64,000 nt of DNA from Chitinimonas sp036961565 (GCF_036961565.1 NZ_JBAMDD010000018.1:26961-90960); one strand, 5' to 3'; positions 37,256-46,900 are shown, numbered from the stretch's first letter. Notes: generated by a model from the sequence alone, not told the origin. Numbers and translations: made by a program.

Positions 37256-38128
37256 ATGAAACGCATCGTGCTTTTCCTGCTGACCAATCTGGCGGTCATG
37301 CTGGTGCTGTCCATCAGCGCGCGCATCCTGGGCGTAGACCGCTTCCTCACAGCCAACGGCATGAACTTCGGCATGCTGCTGGGCTTTTCAGCCCTGATCG
37401 GCTTTGGTGGTGCCTTTATCTCGCTGCTGATGTCGAAAAGCATGGCCAAGTGGAGTACCGGCGCGCAGGTCATCAACTCGCCCCGCAATGCCGATGAAGC
37501 CTGGCTGGTCGATACCGTGCGGCAGCTGAGCAGCCGCGCCGGCCTGCCCATGCCCGAAGTGGCCATCTACCAGGGCGCGCCCAATGCCTTCGCCACCGGC
37601 GCCAGCAAGTCCAACTCGCTGGTGGCCGTCTCCACCGGCCTGCTGAGCAGCATGCGCCGGCGTGAAGTGGAGGCCGTACTGGCCCACGAAGTCGCCCATA
37701 TCGCCAATGGCGATATGGTGACGCTGACCCTGATACAGGGTGTGGTCAACACCTTTGTGGTGTTCCTATCGCGGGTGGCCGGTTATCTGGTCGACAGCTT
37801 TCTGCGCAAGAGCGACGAGGAAAGCAGCGGCCCCGGCATAGGCTATTACATTGCCTCTTTCATGTTCGAGATCCTGTTCGGCATCCTGGCCAGCATCATC
37901 GTCATGTACTTCTCACGCCAGCGTGAGTACCGCGCCGATGCCGGTGCCGCACAGTTACTGGGTAGCACGGCCCCCATGATAGACGCGCTACAAGTGCTGG
38001 GAGGCCGCCAGCCAGGCGAGCTGCCCAAGACCATGGCTGCCTCGGGCATCAGCGGTGGCATGGCGGGCCTGTTCAGCAGCCATCCGCCCATAGAAACACG
38101 CATTGCCGCCTTGCAGGCTTTACGTTAA
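37256..38128 (+). CDS. htpX: Protease HtpX
   Basis: The 290-residue inner-membrane M48 metalloprotease degrades misfolded membrane proteins. It has two N-terminal hydrophobic helices, the zinc motif VLAHEVAHIANGD (H144, H148) and two more hydrophobic segments near residues 160-215. The third zinc ligand is in REYRADAGAAQLLGS. GGGAG lies about 10 nt before the ATG. The length and motifs match E. coli HtpX. It is divergent from the NhaR-like gene. Confidence 0.96.
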   Translation: MKRIVLFLLTNLAVMLVLSISARILGVDRFLTANGMNFGMLLGFSALIGFGGAFISLLMSKSMAKWSTGAQVINSPRNADEAWLVDTVRQLSSRAGLPMPEVAIYQGAPNAFATGASKSNSLVAVSTGLLSSMRRREVEAVLAHEVAHIANGDMVTLTLIQGVVNTFVVFLSRVAGYLVDSFLRKSDEESSGPGIGYYIASFMFEILFGILASIIVMYFSRQREYRADAGAAQLLGSTAPMIDALQVLGGRQPGELPKTMAASGISGGMAGLFSSHPPIETRIAALQALR

Positions 38129-38134
38129 GCCGCC

Positions 38135-38206
38135 TGGCGCCAGGCCAGGGGGGACACCCCCGGCCGGCGCCAGCATAGATTGCCGCGTACCGCCTTGGCG
38201 GTACGC
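38135..38206 (+). other. Two GC-rich hairpins between htpX and the TerC gene
   Basis: TGGCGCC (38135-38141) pairs with GGCGCCA (38166-38172) around an inner GGCC/GGCC and G/C-run stem. A second stem (GCGTACCGCC, 38185-38194, with GGCGGTACGC, 38197-38206) follows. Neither has a clear T-run. They may reduce read-through from htpX or structure the TerC leader. They do not clearly fit the yybP-ykoY riboswitch that precedes some TerC genes. Confidence 0.5.
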
Positions 38207-38239
38207 CTGATGATTTATTGAACTGACTGGAAATCCACC

Positions 38240-39193
38240 ATGACCTATCCACTCTGGATGTGGGGCACCTTCGCGGCTGTCGTCGTCATCCTGCTTGTCC
38301 TTGATCTAGGCGTCCTCAACAAGAAGGACCATGAAATCTCCGTCAAGGAGAGCCTCAAGCTCTCCGCCTTCTATATCAGCGCAGGCCTGCTGTTTGGCGG
38401 CTTTGTCTGGTACCAGCTGGGCGCACAGGCCGGTATGGACTATCTCACCGGCTTCCTGGTGGAGAAGAGCCTGTCCATGGACAACGTCTTCGTCATCTCG
38501 CTGATCTTCACCTACTTCGCCATCCCCCGCGTCTATCAGCATAGGGTGCTGTTCTGGGGCATACTCGGCGCCATCGTCATGCGTGGCGTGATGATAGGCC
38601 TGGGCGCCGCCCTGATCCATGAATTCACATGGGTGCTCTATCTCTTCGGTGCCTTCCTGGTGTTCACCGGCATCAAGATGCTGTTAGCCAAGGACGATGC
38701 CACCGATGTGGCCAGCAATCCGCTAATCAATTGGCTGAAGGGCCACTTCCGCTTTACCGAGAAAATCGAGGGCAACCACTTCTTCGTCAAGGCAGCCGAC
38801 CCCAAGAACCCCGCCATGCAGGTCTGGTGGGCAACCCCCCTGTTCCTGGCGCTGATCATGGTCGAGGTAACCGACCTGGTATTCGCCGTGGATAGCGTCC
38901 CCGCCATCTTCGCCATTACCACCGACAGCTTTATCGTCTTCACCTCGAACATCTTCGCCATCCTGGGCCTGCGCGCACTGTACTTTGCCCTGGCCGCCAT
39001 GGTGCACCGCTTCCATTACCTGAAGTACGCACTGTCTATCGTGCTGGTCTTCATCGGCGTCAAGATCTTCCTGGTCAATCTGGGCATCAAGATTCCTTCG
39101 CCGATATCGCTGAGCGTGACCTTCGGTCTGCTGCTGGCCGGCGTGCTCTACTCGCTGTGGAAGACCCGCGGCGAGCCCATACCCGAGCAGTAA
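38240..39193 (+). CDS. TerC-family membrane protein (Alx-like)
   Basis: The 317-residue polytopic protein has about nine hydrophobic helices. The family signatures are FLVEKSLSMDNVFVISLIFTYF near residue 72, LVEVTDLVFAVDSVPAIFAIT near 208 and HRFHYLKYALSIVLVFIGVKIF near 257. TerC/Alx proteins are linked to manganese or metal homeostasis and tellurite resistance; the acidic residues in the membrane-facing motifs are conserved here. It ends before a strong bidirectional terminator. Confidence 0.93.
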   Translation: MTYPLWMWGTFAAVVVILLVLDLGVLNKKDHEISVKESLKLSAFYISAGLLFGGFVWYQLGAQAGMDYLTGFLVEKSLSMDNVFVISLIFTYFAIPRVYQHRVLFWGILGAIVMRGVMIGLGAALIHEFTWVLYLFGAFLVFTGIKMLLAKDDATDVASNPLINWLKGHFRFTEKIEGNHFFVKAADPKNPAMQVWWATPLFLALIMVEVTDLVFAVDSVPAIFAITTDSFIVFTSNIFAILGLRALYFALAAMVHRFHYLKYALSIVLVFIGVKIFLVNLGIKIPSPISLSVTFGLLLAGVLYSLWKTRGEPIPEQ

Positions 39194-39214
39194 GCGTCAC
39201 CCTGCGCGTGCCTG

Positions 39215-39247
39215 AAAAACCCCTGCCAGCATAGGCAGGGGTTTTTT
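39215..39247. terminator. Bidirectional terminator (TerC and YgjP genes)
   Basis: AAAAACCCCTGCC (39215-39227) pairs with GGCAGGGGTTTTT (from 39234). The convergent TerC and YgjP genes both end at it. Confidence 0.93.
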
Positions 39248-39260
39248 ATGGGTGCTCACA

Positions 39261-39758
39261 TCACCGCGCCGGACCCTCGCGCCACGTCAGGTAAAGCCGC
39301 AGATCGAATTCCAGCTGGTGGTAGTTGGGCAGCATGTGCTCGCACAGCTGGTAGAAGCCCTTGTTATGGTCGTGCTCCTTCAGATGGGCCAGCTCATGCA
39401 CGACTATCATGTGCAGAAACTCGGCCGGTGCCGTCTTGAACAGACTGGCCACCCTGATTTCCTTCTTGGCCTTGAGCTTGCCGCCTTGCACCCGCGAGAT
39501 GGCGGTATGCAGGCCCAGGGCGTGATGCACCACATCGAGCTTGCTGTCGAACGCCACCTTGTCGATAGCTGGCGCATTGCGCAGGTGTTCCTGCTTGAGC
39601 TCGCAGACATAGCGGTACAGCGCCTTGTCGGTCTGTACCGTATTGCTCACCGGGTATTTGGTCTGCAAATGCGCACCCAGCCGGTCTTCGGCTATCAGTT
39701 GCTGCACCTGTGCCTGCAGGCTGGGTGAGTAGGCAGAAAGGTATTTGAGCTGAATCAT
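39261..39758 (-). CDS. YgjP-like M48-type metallopeptidase
   Basis: The 165-residue protein has the YgjP/DUF45 layout. The zinc motif MIVVHELAHLKEHDHNKGFYQLCEHMLPNY (HELAH at residues 121-125) is followed by a conserved Tyr/Leu-rich tail. The ATG at 39758 starts MIQLKYLSAYS; the longer open frame from 39809 has no ribosome-binding site. It is convergent with the TerC gene. The substrate is unknown. Confidence 0.88.
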   Translation of the reverse strand: MIQLKYLSAYSPSLQAQVQQLIAEDRLGAHLQTKYPVSNTVQTDKALYRYVCELKQEHLRNAPAIDKVAFDSKLDVVHHALGLHTAISRVQGGKLKAKKEIRVASLFKTAPAEFLHMIVVHELAHLKEHDHNKGFYQLCEHMLPNYHQLEFDLRLYLTWREGPAR

Positions 39759-39830
39759 GAGGCCGGGTTTGTACCAAGTTTTCCGAAAAAAGGAAAGAAA
39801 ACCCGGCATTTCAAATACTTGTCGATGAGA

Positions 39831-39928
39831 AACGGGGCATGACCCGACAGCTTTCGCCGCCTTGCCATGCCCCGTTGCCCAGCTACGTCATGCCATGACC
39901 AGCAGCGGGCGCTTTACGTGCGCCCGCT
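39831..39928 (-). other. Two hairpins downstream of tssH
   Basis: AACGGGGCATG (39831-39841) pairs with CATGCCCCGTT (39866-39876), and AGCGGGCGC (39904-39912) with GCGCCCGCT (39920-39928). Both are perfect but lack T-runs on either strand. They lie between tssH and the YgjP gene and may stabilise or terminate the tssH message. Confidence 0.5.
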
Positions 39929-39939
39929 AGCTGGCTGGC

Positions 39940-42606
39940 TTACTCCGCTACGGCTTCGTGCTGCAGGCCAAAGGTAAAGTCGCCATTGTCCACGCCCAGT
40001 TGCACGGCCTGCAGTGCTGGCAGCTTGCCCAGCTGCTGCAGTATCTCCTGGCTGATACGTGGCAGCACCGAGCGCGCCAGGATGGCGTCGATCATGCGGC
40101 CACCCGACTCCACTTCGCGGCAGCGATCGGCAACCTGCTGCACCACGGTCTCGTCGTAGTCGAGGCGTATGCCGTGGTTGTCCTGCAGGCGACGGGCAAT
40201 GCGATCCAGCCGCATGCCGATCAGGTCCAGGATGACGCGATCGGACAGCGGGTAGTAAGGCACCACCGACATGCGGCCCACCAGCGCGGCCGGGAAGGTT
40301 TGCAGCAGCGCCGGGCGCAATGCCTGCGACAGTGCCTCGGCATCCGGCAGCAGCTCCGGGTCCTGGCACAGCTGCATGCTGAGATCGCTACCCACGTTGG
40401 AGGTCAGCAGGATCACTGTATTGCGGAAGTCGATATAGCGTCCTTCGCCATCCTCCATCCAGCCCTTGTCGAATACCTGGAAGAATATCTCATGCACATC
40501 GGGGTGGGCCTTCTCGATCTCGTCCAGCAGCACCACGCTGTAGGGGCGACGGCGCACGGCCTCGGTCAGTACACCACCTTCGCCATAGCCCACATAGCCG
40601 GGAGGCGCGCCCTTGAGCGTGGACACCGTATGGGCTTCCTGGAATTCGCTCATATTGATGGAAATCAGGTTCTGCTCGCCGCCGTACAGGGTTTCGGCCA
40701 GCGCCAGGGCGGTCTCGGTCTTGCCGACGCCAGACGGGCCGACCAGCATGAACACGCCTATGGGCTTGGAGGGATCGTCCAGCCGTGCGCGCGATACCTG
40801 GATACGGCGGGCAATGGTTTCCAGCGCATGGGCCTGGCCCACCACGCGGCGCTCCAGCGTCTGCGCCAGCCGCAGCACGGCGTCGACTTCGTCACGTACC
40901 ATACGGCCCACCGGGATGCCGGTCCAGTCGGCCACCACGGCCGCCACGGCCTGCTCGTCCACGCAGGGCAGTATCAGTGGGGCTTCGCCCTGCAGCTCGG
41001 CCAGCTCATCCTGCAACTTGGCCAGTTCGGCCAGCTTGTCCTTGCGGCCGGATTCATCCAGCGCCTCGCCCTGGCGCAGTGCCTCACGCAAGGCCAGCAC
41101 CTGTTGCGCCAGGCCGCGTTCCACTTCCCAGCGTGCGGTCAGCACGGCGTGTTCGTCTTCCAGCACGCGCAATTGCTCGGCCAGTGTGGCCAGACGGCCT
41201 TCACGATCCAGCCCGATGGCAGACTCGCGCTGCAGTATGGCCTGTTCGGTTTCCAGCGCCTGGCGCTGGCGCAGGCAATCTTCCACCGCAGCCGGAGTGG
41301 CATGCTGGCTGACGGCAACGCGGGCGCAGGCCGTGTCGAGCAAGCTGACCGATTTATCCGGCAGCTGGCGAGCAGGAATATAGCGGTGCGACAAGCGCAC
41401 GGCGGCCTCGACGGCCTCGTCCAGCACCTGCACCTGGTGGTGCGATTCCAGCTGGCCGACCACGCCACGCATCATCACCAAGGCGGCGTCTTCGTCGGGC
41501 TCGTTGACCTGCACAACCTGGAAGCGGCGCGTCAGGGCCGGGTCTTTCTCGATATGGCGCTTGTATTCGCTCCAGGTGGTGGCGGCCACCGTGCGCAGCT
41601 CGCCACGTGCCAGCGCGGGCTTGAGCAGGTTGGCGGCGTCGCCGGTACCGGCAGCGCCACCGGCGCCTATCAGGGTATGGGCTTCATCGATAAACAGGAT
41701 GATGGGGCGCGGCGAGCTGCGGACTTCCTCTATCACCTGCTTGAGGCGGTTCTCGAACTCGCCCTTCATGCTGGCCCCGGCCTGCATCATGCCGATATCC
41801 AGCGACAGCAGGCTCACATCCTGCAAAGACGGCGGCACATCGCCCTGGGCGATACGCAGGGCCAAGCCTTCCACCACGGCGGTCTTGCCCACCCCTGCCT
41901 CGCCGGTCAGCAGCGGGTTGTTCTGACGGCGGCGCATCAGGATATCAACCATCTGGCGGATCTCGGCGTCGCGCCCGTGTACGGGGTCCAGTTCGCCATT
42001 GCGTGCGCGCTCGGTCATATCGACGGCAAAGCGGCGCAATGCTTCCTGCTTGCCCATGGCTGCCGGGGCAATGGCACCGCTGGCCTCGCCCGGCGCAGCT
42101 ACCGAGATGCCATCGGCGCTCTGCTCCGCATGTTCGGGCGAGCTCTTCACGATCTGCGGCAGGGCGTCGGCCAGCTTGTCGTCACCGATGCGGCGGAACT
42201 CACCGCACAGGTTGAACAAGCGGTCACGCAAGGCGGGCGTACGCAACACTGCCAGCAGCAGGGTGCCGCCACGGACACGGCTCTCGCGGTACTTGAGGGT
42301 GGCATAGACCCAGGCGCGTTCGGTCACCAGTTCCAGATCGCTGGACAGATCCACCGCCGTGCCAGGGCACGGCAGGCGGTCCAGCGCAGCAGTCAGGTCC
42401 GCCGCCAGGCGCGAGGCATCGAGCCCGAAATGGCGGGCGATATGATGCAGGTCGCCATCCTGCGCCAGCAGAAGCTGGTTCAGCCAGTGCAGCAGGCCGA
42501 CTTCGCCATGGCCGCGCAGCTTGGCCAGTACGGTGGCGCCTTCCAGGGCCTTGTATAGAGTGGAATCGAGTTTGCCGAAGAGGGCGGCGCGACTGATTTC
42601 GGACAT
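39940..42606 (-). CDS. tssH: T6SS ATPase ClpV (TssH)
   Basis: The 888-residue AAA+ unfoldase disassembles the contracted TssB/TssC sheath. The N-terminal Clp_N repeats (SRAALFGKLDSTLYKALEGA, HGEVGLLHWLNQLL) bind TssC. Walker A sites are GEAGVGKTA (235-243) and GPSGVGKTE (near 620), with Walker B segments IILFIDEAHTLIGAGG and VVLLDEIEKAHPDV. A ClpV middle domain lies between. It is the last gene of the leftward T6SS operon side and is separated from tssG by the oppositely oriented fha gene. Confidence 0.97.
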   Translation of the reverse strand: MSEISRAALFGKLDSTLYKALEGATVLAKLRGHGEVGLLHWLNQLLLAQDGDLHHIARHFGLDASRLAADLTAALDRLPCPGTAVDLSSDLELVTERAWVYATLKYRESRVRGGTLLLAVLRTPALRDRLFNLCGEFRRIGDDKLADALPQIVKSSPEHAEQSADGISVAAPGEASGAIAPAAMGKQEALRRFAVDMTERARNGELDPVHGRDAEIRQMVDILMRRRQNNPLLTGEAGVGKTAVVEGLALRIAQGDVPPSLQDVSLLSLDIGMMQAGASMKGEFENRLKQVIEEVRSSPRPIILFIDEAHTLIGAGGAAGTGDAANLLKPALARGELRTVAATTWSEYKRHIEKDPALTRRFQVVQVNEPDEDAALVMMRGVVGQLESHHQVQVLDEAVEAAVRLSHRYIPARQLPDKSVSLLDTACARVAVSQHATPAAVEDCLRQRQALETEQAILQRESAIGLDREGRLATLAEQLRVLEDEHAVLTARWEVERGLAQQVLALREALRQGEALDESGRKDKLAELAKLQDELAELQGEAPLILPCVDEQAVAAVVADWTGIPVGRMVRDEVDAVLRLAQTLERRVVGQAHALETIARRIQVSRARLDDPSKPIGVFMLVGPSGVGKTETALALAETLYGGEQNLISINMSEFQEAHTVSTLKGAPPGYVGYGEGGVLTEAVRRRPYSVVLLDEIEKAHPDVHEIFFQVFDKGWMEDGEGRYIDFRNTVILLTSNVGSDLSMQLCQDPELLPDAEALSQALRPALLQTFPAALVGRMSVVPYYPLSDRVILDLIGMRLDRIARRLQDNHGIRLDYDETVVQQVADRCREVESGGRMIDAILARSVLPRISQEILQQLGKLPALQAVQLGVDNGDFTFGLQHEAVAE

Positions 42607-42763
42607 GATCTACCTGCCGTGATTAATGTAAGAATGAATATGAAGCAGGCGTAGCGCCAGGCACAAACTGTGTGGCCAATTGCGAACGTCTGCGGGAAAT
42701 GACAAATGGAAAGCGTAGAATAGGCAGCGTAATCCTTCGACTACCGTGACTAGACGTAACGCC

Positions 42764-44035
42764 ATGCTGAAACTGACCTTGCTGACCCCGCCCGGTGCCG
42801 ATGCCTACTTCGACGAAGATGGCGGCACTGTCGGCCGTGCACCGGCCAACCACCTGGTACTGAGTGGCGATAGCAATATCTCCCAGGTGCATCTGGCCAT
42901 CGAGAAACTGCAGGACAACTGGGTACTGAAAGACCTGGGTGACCTGCTGCCGGTGTTTCATAACGGCAAACCCTTGGGCTACGGTAGCCGAGCCAACTTG
43001 AGCCATGGCGACAGCGTGCGCATCAGCGGCATGGAGCTGGCGGTTGACCTGCATGCCAGCCGCCCCGCGACAACCGCAGTGCCAGCGGTCGCCATCGCGC
43101 CGGCTACCACCGCCGCAGCGCCCATCGTGATGGCCAGCCCTGCCAGCACCACCGTGGATCCGTTCGATTTCGGCACTCTGCAGCCTGCTGGCCCAGCGGT
43201 GCACAAGGCCATGGTCGAACCCGCACCCGTACCGGCCACCCCGCCCGCCAACCCTGCGGCTGCGGTAGGCAGTAGCGTCGATCCCTTCGATTTTGGCGAT
43301 CTGCATGCCCGCAAGCCCATCGCCAGCCCTGCGCCCGCGCCGGCTTATGTCGCGCCGACCGCTGTAATGCCAGCCAGCAAGCCCAGCAGCAGCATCGATC
43401 CATTCGACTTTGGCGATCTGACCCCGCCCAGCCAGCGCAGCAGCCAGCCCGTCCCGCCCCCCAGCCACAGTTACACTGGCCTGGATGGGCTGAACACCAA
43501 CACCACGCCAGTCATCGCGCCCAATACAGCTGCGCTGAATGACCGGGGCGGCAGCCTGGGCAGCATGCTGGGCGTGGGTACGCCGGCCTCTTCGCTCACG
43601 CCGGTAGCCAGCACGGCTGACAGCCTGGATCTGCTGTTCGGCCTGCAAGCCGGCAGCAGCGCCGACCCCTTGGCGCCGGGCGGCATCTTTGATCGCTACA
43701 ATCCGCCCAGCGATGCCTTCCTCGACCTGGGCAACACCACCGCACCCAGCCTGACCCAGGCAGACCATACACCCGGCATACACAGCAGTGTGCGATTGCA
43801 TGGCAGCGCGGCCAGCCCGACCATACCCATGGACGACACCATCTCCTTGCCCGCGCCCATCGTGCCGGATGCCTTGCCCATTGAGCCGGCTGCCAGCCCG
43901 GTAGAAGCGGAAAAGGCCGTGGAGGCCAGCCCGCCAGTTGCGCCAACCATCCCGCCAGCGGCACCCGCTGCTGCGCCAGCTGCTGCGCCAGCCGCTGATT
44001 CCCTGGATGCGCTGTTCGGGCTGGACAAACCCTGA
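42764..44035 (+). CDS. T6SS FHA-domain protein (TagH/Fha-like) with repeated DPFDFG motifs
   Basis: The 423-residue protein has an N-terminal FHA domain (about 1-95: TVGRAPANHLVLSGDSNISQVHLAI with the GR and S-x-x-H core, then FHNGKPLGYGS). A long Ala/Pro/Ser-rich low-complexity region follows. It contains three DPFDFG motifs (D132, D173, D212) and two DSLDxLFGL motifs (D286 and D412, the last at the C-terminus). FHA proteins of this kind bind phosphothreonine in T6SS activation pathways. It lies on the opposite strand to its neighbours, convergent with tssG and divergent from tssH. Confidence 0.9.
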   Translation: MLKLTLLTPPGADAYFDEDGGTVGRAPANHLVLSGDSNISQVHLAIEKLQDNWVLKDLGDLLPVFHNGKPLGYGSRANLSHGDSVRISGMELAVDLHASRPATTAVPAVAIAPATTAAAPIVMASPASTTVDPFDFGTLQPAGPAVHKAMVEPAPVPATPPANPAAAVGSSVDPFDFGDLHARKPIASPAPAPAYVAPTAVMPASKPSSSIDPFDFGDLTPPSQRSSQPVPPPSHSYTGLDGLNTNTTPVIAPNTAALNDRGGSLGSMLGVGTPASSLTPVASTADSLDLLFGLQAGSSADPLAPGGIFDRYNPPSDAFLDLGNTTAPSLTQADHTPGIHSSVRLHGSAASPTIPMDDTISLPAPIVPDALPIEPAASPVEAEKAVEASPPVAPTIPPAAPAAAPAAAPAADSLDALFGLDKP

Positions 44036-44049
44036 TGCAAGGATAGGCG

Positions 44050-45024
44050 TCAGGCTGTGCATGGCTGACGCCATCCTTCTGCCGGCTGGTCGGCCACAGG
44101 CCGGCCCAGCCAGACATCGCGCCCCAGTTGTACCTGGCCGGTCAATCTAGGCACCGGGACGGTGGCCGGGTCCACCAGCAGCCGCAACTGCCATTGCAGG
44201 CTCAGGCCCACGTAGTTGGCAATCCAGTCATGCAGGCGCTTGAGCGCTGCGCTGCCGGGCAGGAAGCGGACATACTCGGCATAGGGCATAGGCCCCAGGG
44301 TGATGGTGAAGCAGGATTGCCTATCTGGCACCCGACTGCCCAGCACCACACCTTGGCCCAGCCCCCCTGCCCTGCCCAGCTGGCTGCGCTGCGAGACGGG
44401 CAGCGTCAACCAGTGCCGGGTGAAGGGCTGGATGTTGACGGGCACCTGAAAATAATCTGCCAGGATGCGCGACAGGCTGTCGGCATCCCGATTGCTGCGC
44501 GACAGCAGGCCGGCAAAATGCAGCTTGGCCTCGTCAGCCACCGAATCGCGCTGGCGCAGGCTATCTGCACCGTAGCCACACAGCGCCCCCAGGTAGTCGG
44601 CATAGCTGTCCTGCGCCGGCCTGTCGTATGCCACCGCAGGCTCTGCCTCGGCCCAGGCACGGTAGAACAGCCCCAGCATGCGGTGGTGGAAGATATCGGC
44701 GAAATTGGCCCAGGTCGGATCACGGTGATTATGCAGCCGGTCCCAAACGTACTCGGTCATATGCAGGGGCAAGGCGCCGTTGGGGCCAAACAGGCCCAGC
44801 GAGCGCACCTTGACCTGCGGCACCGCGCCGTCGGCATCCACGCTGTCCAGCTCGACCGGGGCAAACCCCAGTGAGGGTGCCTGCCCCAGGCGCACGCCGT
44901 CTTCCTGCGGCCGAGTGGAGGTACCCTGCCGGGGACGCTGTACCTGTTCTGCGTCTATCTTGCGCAGCAATTCGAACAGGCGCACGCCCTGGGGGCGTTC
45001 CGCCACCTTGCGCCAAAAACTCAT
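44050..45024 (-). CDS. tssG: T6SS baseplate protein TssG
   Basis: The 324-residue protein is a typical TssG/ImpH, part of the TssE-F-G-K baseplate wedge. It shows FELLRKIDAE, RSLGLFGPNGALPLHMTEYVWDRLHNHRDPT, FADIFHHRMLGLFYRAWAEAEPA and LLVDPATVPVPRLTGQVQLGRDVWLG. Its ATG overlaps the tssF stop by 4 nt, indicating translational coupling. Confidence 0.96.
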   Translation of the reverse strand: MSFWRKVAERPQGVRLFELLRKIDAEQVQRPRQGTSTRPQEDGVRLGQAPSLGFAPVELDSVDADGAVPQVKVRSLGLFGPNGALPLHMTEYVWDRLHNHRDPTWANFADIFHHRMLGLFYRAWAEAEPAVAYDRPAQDSYADYLGALCGYGADSLRQRDSVADEAKLHFAGLLSRSNRDADSLSRILADYFQVPVNIQPFTRHWLTLPVSQRSQLGRAGGLGQGVVLGSRVPDRQSCFTITLGPMPYAEYVRFLPGSAALKRLHDWIANYVGLSLQWQLRLLVDPATVPVPRLTGQVQLGRDVWLGRPVADQPAEGWRQPCTA

Positions 45025-46892
45025 AGCAAGGCCTTTACCCCTGCACGGGCAGGCCAGCGCTTGAGCTCACCCCTGCTGGTCGACACCAGCACCATCTCGG
45101 TAAAGCTGTTGAGCGTGGCCTGGCGGGCCAGGAAGCGTTCCAGCACCATGCCCAGCACAAAGGGGCTGGCGCCACCGAACACTGTCTCGTTGATAGTCAG
45201 CTTGATCTCCACGCCACGGCCAAACACCAGCGGCCCAGGCCCAGGCAGGCGACGGGTTACCGCCGCCGCCGACATGCGCTCTACGCTCTCCACATGCCGG
45301 TGATGCGCCACATCGCCACGCTCGGCGTACAGCAGCAGCATGTCACGCAAGGCACGGGCGGCAGCTTCGCCATCCAGGTCCGTCATGACCAGATGGTTTA
45401 GCGACAGGTGGTTGACCAGTCGCCAGGCCACCTCCCCCCCCACCACGGCCGGGATAGGGCGGCTGGGGCCGCGCAGGCACTGTATGGCATCGACCGGTGC
45501 GGAATCGAGCAGGGTAAAGTCGCTGTCGCCCCCGATAGGCATCAGCAAAGGCAGGTCGCGATTACTGGCCAGCACCTCGCCCCCCAGTTGAACGATGCGC
45601 TCCGAGAACGGCGCACGATCGCCATCGACCAGCCGGACAAACAATTCGCTACCCAGGTAGGACGCGCGCCCACCGGTGCGCCGCTGCTCCAGCGACAATA
45701 GCCTGGGCTCGCGCCGGCTGGTAAAGAAGGCTCGGGCATGGGGCCTATGCTGGTCATAGGTGGCGTAGAACGGCAGGAAACGTGTTTCTTCTTGCTGATC
45801 GGGGCCATACCCCTCCAGCGCCTCCACCCGCATGATCTCGAAATCCTGCGGCCGCCGACGATCGACCACGGCGTGGTATTCGCTCTGCAGCGGGTCCACA
45901 TGCACCCGGTCCAAGCGCTTGGTGAAGAGATTGATGACGGGCGCGCAGAACAGGGCAAAGCACTGCTCATCCACCAGTGACGCCAGGGCATCATCGCCCC
46001 GGCTCAGCGGGATGACGATCTCCAGCGTATCGCCCTTGACGGTACGTATGGCCTGCTCCAGGCCTTTGAGGCGGAAGAACAAATAGCGCTGGGGAAAGGC
46101 AAAGTATTCATGCAGCAGGCGGTAGCCGTCGAATGAGCGATTCTGGTAAGGCAGCAAGGCCTCTTCCGGCTCGAAACCCACTGGTGCAATCACACTGGTC
46201 GGCAGCACGGTGCCGCCAGCAGGCCGAGCGGGATCGTAGATCGCCACAGCCTGGGCAGCGCCCAGTATCAATTCAGCCAGACGGCTGGCCACATCGTCAG
46301 CTGCCGACAGATAGATGGGCAGGTCATCGATATTAAGCTTGTCAAAGCCCAGGCCATTGCGGGCCTTGAGCTTGATACGCAATAAACCCTTGGGCAAGCC
46401 TGTGGGCAGGCGGCTGGCTATGGGCAGGTCTGCTACATGGGTCTGGTAGCGGGCCGAGACGATATCGATAGGCCACAGCTTGATCGCCTGCGCCGTACTG
46501 AACTCACAGGCAGTCTGCTCACCGGCCGGCATACGGCCGCGCAGGCGGGCGCCCCGTGGCACTTCGTAGCCCTGGGTCATGCTGCCGGTGGTGGAGGATG
46601 GACGGAAGCGGGCGATGGCCATGGCCGGTACCGGCATGCCGTAATGCGGATACACCATATCCAGCAGATGGCTGGTGAAGGCCGGGTAGGCGGCTTCCTG
46701 CTTGAGCTGTACCCGTGCGGCCAGGAAGGCAAAGCCTTCCAGCAGGCGCTCCACATAGGGGTCTTCCACCGCCACCCCGCCCATACCCAGGCGGCCGGCT
46801 ATCTTGGGAAAAGCCTGGGCAAACTCGCCCCCCATCTCGCGCACATGGCGCAGTTCCTGGTTATACAGTTCAAGAAAACGGGGATCTATCAT
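45021..46892 (-). CDS. tssF: T6SS baseplate protein TssF
   Basis: The 623-residue protein opens with MIDPRFLELYNQELRHVREMGGEFAQAFPKIAGRLG, diagnostic of TssF/ImpG. It has DPYVERLLEGFAFLAARVQLKQE near residue 43 and FGRGVEIKLTINETVFGG near the end. It forms a trimeric baseplate wedge with TssG. It starts 8 nt after tssE and overlaps tssG. Confidence 0.97.
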   Translation of the reverse strand: MIDPRFLELYNQELRHVREMGGEFAQAFPKIAGRLGMGGVAVEDPYVERLLEGFAFLAARVQLKQEAAYPAFTSHLLDMVYPHYGMPVPAMAIARFRPSSTTGSMTQGYEVPRGARLRGRMPAGEQTACEFSTAQAIKLWPIDIVSARYQTHVADLPIASRLPTGLPKGLLRIKLKARNGLGFDKLNIDDLPIYLSAADDVASRLAELILGAAQAVAIYDPARPAGGTVLPTSVIAPVGFEPEEALLPYQNRSFDGYRLLHEYFAFPQRYLFFRLKGLEQAIRTVKGDTLEIVIPLSRGDDALASLVDEQCFALFCAPVINLFTKRLDRVHVDPLQSEYHAVVDRRRPQDFEIMRVEALEGYGPDQQEETRFLPFYATYDQHRPHARAFFTSRREPRLLSLEQRRTGGRASYLGSELFVRLVDGDRAPFSERIVQLGGEVLASNRDLPLLMPIGGDSDFTLLDSAPVDAIQCLRGPSRPIPAVVGGEVAWRLVNHLSLNHLVMTDLDGEAAARALRDMLLLYAERGDVAHHRHVESVERMSAAAVTRRLPGPGPLVFGRGVEIKLTINETVFGGASPFVLGMVLERFLARQATLNSFTEMVLVSTSRGELKRWPARAGVKALL

Positions 46893-46900
46893 GGCTGCGT

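Noticed and set aside
38129..38239. Possible yybP-ykoY manganese riboswitch before the TerC gene
   Set aside because: TerC genes often have one, but the conserved core sequence is not visible; only GC-rich hairpins are present.
39958..42558. 866-codon open frame on the plus strand opposite tssH
   Set aside because: Same cause as above; tssH on the minus strand has full ClpV motifs.
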